Positions 7,445 through 8,948 of a stretch of DNA of 8,948 nt are shown here, in pieces. The translations under genes were made by a program, and so were the position numbers. Positions within the stretch are counted from its first letter, which is position 1; each line of letters starts with the position of its first letter. Below the pieces are notes generated by a model that searched no databases, was not told the origin of the DNA, and saw only the letters and a list, made by a program, of their open reading frames with translations. The stretch comes from Hyphomicrobium sp. (GTDB taxonomy: Bacteria > Pseudomonadota > Alphaproteobacteria > Rhizobiales > Hyphomicrobiaceae), in assembly GCA_030598645.1 (NCBI GenBank), contig JAUVPN010000090.1, positions 1 to 8,948 of the forward strand, read 5' to 3'.

Positions 7445-7590
7445 CCTGTGCGCGGGGCATCGAAGGTCGAATTCCAACTTAATATTTGGCACCGTCGCCT
7501 GGGAAAGGCCAGATCAGGCAGAGCGTTCCAAGGATCTGGAATGCGAGAACGAACGGCTGAAGGAGGCCGTCTCAGAATGGTTGCAAGTTG
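7445..7590 (+). pseudogene. Decayed IS3-family OrfA (transposase subunit) fragment
   Basis: Two adjacent frames together resemble the end of the helix-turn-helix and the start of the leucine zipper of IS3-type OrfA. The first frame gives SKVEFQLNIWHRRLGK, compare the common pattern of xSEQTYYRWRRQYGG. The second gives DQAERSKDLECENERLKEAV, compare DQxKRLKDLExENxRLRxAV. The switch between frames falls near 7502-7512, so a frameshift is needed. No start, no OrfB and no terminal inverted repeat were found. The fragment ends just before the stop of the outer-membrane gene on the other strand. Recognition is from memory of family patterns, so confidence is moderate. Confidence 0.45.
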
Positions 7591-7599
7591 CGCTGAGCC

Positions 7600-8667
7600 T
7601 CAGTTCAAAGGAACGATGACCTTCACGCCGCCATTGAGTGCATAGGCCTTGTCATCGACAATAGAGGTGCCGCTATCGGGTCCGGTAACTTGGGCACCGT
7701 TACCAGCAAGATCGTTATATCTGATCCTGGGCACATAGGAATAATACTCGCCCTCGACGAAACCAGACAGGCTGAAGCCAGCGAACATCTGCGTGGCCGC
7801 CACACGCAGCTTGCCAATGAACGCTTCTTTATCTTCATCAAGCTTTAGGCTGCCGTTCAGCCCACCCACTACTGCCCCACCAAGATTCTCAGTAAGCGTT
7901 CCGCTATACTTGGTAGTCGCATAATAGATACCCGCTTCTCCACCCACAGTGAGGACTAGACTGCTGGTCAACTTATGATTTCCTGACAGCCCCCCAAAGA
8001 TGCCAAAATAATCGGTGTCAAGATCCTCGTCGTAAGCAAGAGCTTGACCTGTGACAACAATCTGGTCCCGCACATGCATTTCCTGATCAATCGCTTTATA
8101 GGCTACACCAAACCTCGGAACCCAGCGTTCGGAGACGACGCGAGTTGGGTCTTTTAATCCCCCAATGCTCGTCCGCGGCAGCAGTACATCCAGAGAGACG
8201 CCATAGTGGTGCACATCCCGCTCGGTCCTCATTCGAACTGGAAAACCGGTCGCAAGCGCGAAAGCGCCCGTATCCACGATACCGGTAAATCCGCATAGTG
8301 GGTCGCATTGATCGAGCCTGTCTTGATCCTCTCTGAACCAAGCGTAAAATCCGGACAGCCCAAGAACAACGGCATGGCCGCCCGTGACTCCGGTCAGCGT
8401 GCGAACCGAGACGTCCAACCGCGGGCCCAGGCCCATGTCGCCGTCGTGGTCGGTGATGCTAGCCACGAACGGCACACCGGCAGCGTTCTGATTCCTCTTG
8501 TTGAATCTCACATCGGGCAGCCAGAGATTGCTCGCGGATATTCCACCCTCGAGCCATATTCTGCTTGGTTGGGCTTTATTCAGGTCCTGTGCCTGCGCGA
8601 CCTGCGGACCTAACGCGAACGCCACAAACGATAAGCCAAGGAAGTTGCGGGCGCGAAGTGATTTCAT
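7600..8667 (-). CDS. Secreted, probable outer-membrane beta-barrel protein of unknown family
   Basis: The 355-residue product begins with a clear Sec signal peptide: MKSLRAR, a hydrophobic core to about residue 20, and the cleavage site AQA|Q near residue 26. The mature part shows alternating polar and hydrophobic strands rich in Gly, Tyr and Phe, such as WLEGGISASNLWLPDV, AVVLGLSGFYAWF and EGEYYSYVPRIRY, separated by acidic turns. This is typical of outer-membrane barrels. The first extracellular-type loop contains a Cys pair (CDPLC) that could form a disulfide. The protein ends in VKVIVPLN rather than the usual terminal Phe, which is slightly unusual for a BAM substrate. The start at 8667 is preferred over the ATG at 8778 because GGAGG stands 7 nt upstream and the signal peptide begins there. 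It may be a pore or surface protein (Lpg1974-like barrels are one option). No link to the polymer operon is shown. Confidence 0.75.
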   Translation of the reverse strand: MKSLRARNFLGLSFVAFALGPQVAQAQDLNKAQPSRIWLEGGISASNLWLPDVRFNKRNQNAAGVPFVASITDHDGDMGLGPRLDVSVRTLTGVTGGHAVVLGLSGFYAWFREDQDRLDQCDPLCGFTGIVDTGAFALATGFPVRMRTERDVHHYGVSLDVLLPRTSIGGLKDPTRVVSERWVPRFGVAYKAIDQEMHVRDQIVVTGQALAYDEDLDTDYFGIFGGLSGNHKLTSSLVLTVGGEAGIYYATTKYSGTLTENLGGAVVGGLNGSLKLDEDKEAFIGKLRVAATQMFAGFSLSGFVEGEYYSYVPRIRYNDLAGNGAQVTGPDSGTSIVDDKAYALNGGVKVIVPLN

Positions 8668-8674
8668 GATCCTG

Positions 8675-8679
8675 CCTCC
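8675..8679 (-). promoter_or_regulatory. Ribosome binding site of the outer-membrane gene
   Basis: GGAGG sits 7 nt upstream of the ATG at 8667. It decides the start in favour of the form that opens with a signal peptide, against the upstream in-frame ATG at 8778, which would add 37 charged residues ahead of the signal sequence. Confidence 0.8.
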
Positions 8680-8703
8680 GAGACTCACGCAATCACTTCG
8701 GCG

Positions 8704-8739
8704 ATCTTCACGCATTTCACGGGGGTGAGGAGTGAAGAT
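8704..8739. promoter_or_regulatory. Nested inverted repeat upstream of the outer-membrane gene
   Basis: ATCTTCAC (8704-8711) pairs perfectly with GTGAAGAT (8732-8739). Inside this lies a second inverted repeat, TCAC (8717-8720) with GTGA (8725-8728) around GGGG. The motif TTCAC therefore occurs twice in one direction, with GTGA copies in the other. The element ends 37 nt before the start codon, so it may be an operator for a dimeric regulator or a hairpin in the untranslated leader. No matching regulator gene is in the window and no promoter boxes could be fixed relative to it. Confidence 0.4.
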
Positions 8740-8948
8740 TCCCATTGGCGTGCGCAAGTCGTAATGACTGTTGCACATCCGCTACTATTAAGGGCCTCCA
8801 CCCTAGCACGGACTTTCTTGTTGTATCACTGTCGGTTAGTCCGACCGTATTGCCCCAACGGCACCTCAGTCTTTTTGCAGCAGAATGGGGACAAAAAAAA
8901 TAATAGCTACAGTGGCTACATGCCCCCGAGCGCAGCCAACGCCGCCCC

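Noticed and set aside
8668..8778. N-terminal extension of the outer-membrane gene to the ATG at 8778
   Set aside because: It would place 37 mostly polar residues before an obvious signal peptide, whereas the internal ATG at 8667 has a strong ribosome site.
8890..8925. A-run with a small TAGC/GCTA repeat as an intrinsic terminator for a minus-strand gene further right
   Set aside because: The stem is only 4 bp and AT-containing. The T run on the minus strand is suggestive but not enough, and no gene to the right can be seen.

Overview
The window looks like an accessory segment of a Rhizobiales (probably Bradyrhizobium-like) alphaproteobacterial chromosome. This rests on high third-position GC in the genes, a short palindromic repeat with GCGGACAT cores at about 7.3 kb of a type I associate with Bradyrhizobium and Rhodopseudomonas intergenic DNA, and a decayed IS3-type transposase fragment. 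The genus is an inference; no marker gene is present.

The main content is a compact leftward operon on the minus strand, read in the order 6270 to 131. First comes an EctB-like diaminobutyrate aminotransferase (6270-4918). After a 24-nt gap comes a 1366-residue membrane-bound single-module NRPS of the Pls (epsilon-poly-L-lysine synthetase) type (4893-793). Last is an Sfp-type phosphopantetheinyl transferase whose start overlaps the synthetase stop (802/796 to 131). The three genes form a self-contained pathway: the aminotransferase makes L-2,4-diaminobutyrate, the transferase arms the carrier domain, and the synthetase would activate the diamino acid and polymerise it at the membrane with three tandem hexapeptide-type domains instead of a classical condensation domain. 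The ectoine genes ectA and ectC are absent from the window, so the diaminobutyrate is unlikely to be for ectoine. The best guess for the product is a cationic homopolymer or oligomer of diaminobutyrate. The substrate and product are inferred; the domain architecture is seen directly.

Left of the operon (1-144) there may be the tail of a convergent plus-strand gene. Right of it, about 6285 to 7600 carries no convincing gene. This stretch holds debris: the 3' end of a tRNA-Pro gene (T arm, acceptor strand and CCA only), two adjacent hairpins of a dispersed repeat, and the IS3-type remnant. It reads as a scar of integration and transposition.

The right end carries one further minus-strand gene (8667-7600) for a secreted protein with the look of an outer-membrane beta-barrel. 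It has a clear signal peptide and ribosome binding site, with a nested inverted repeat just upstream. Nothing in the sequence ties it to the polymer operon apart from orientation and proximity.
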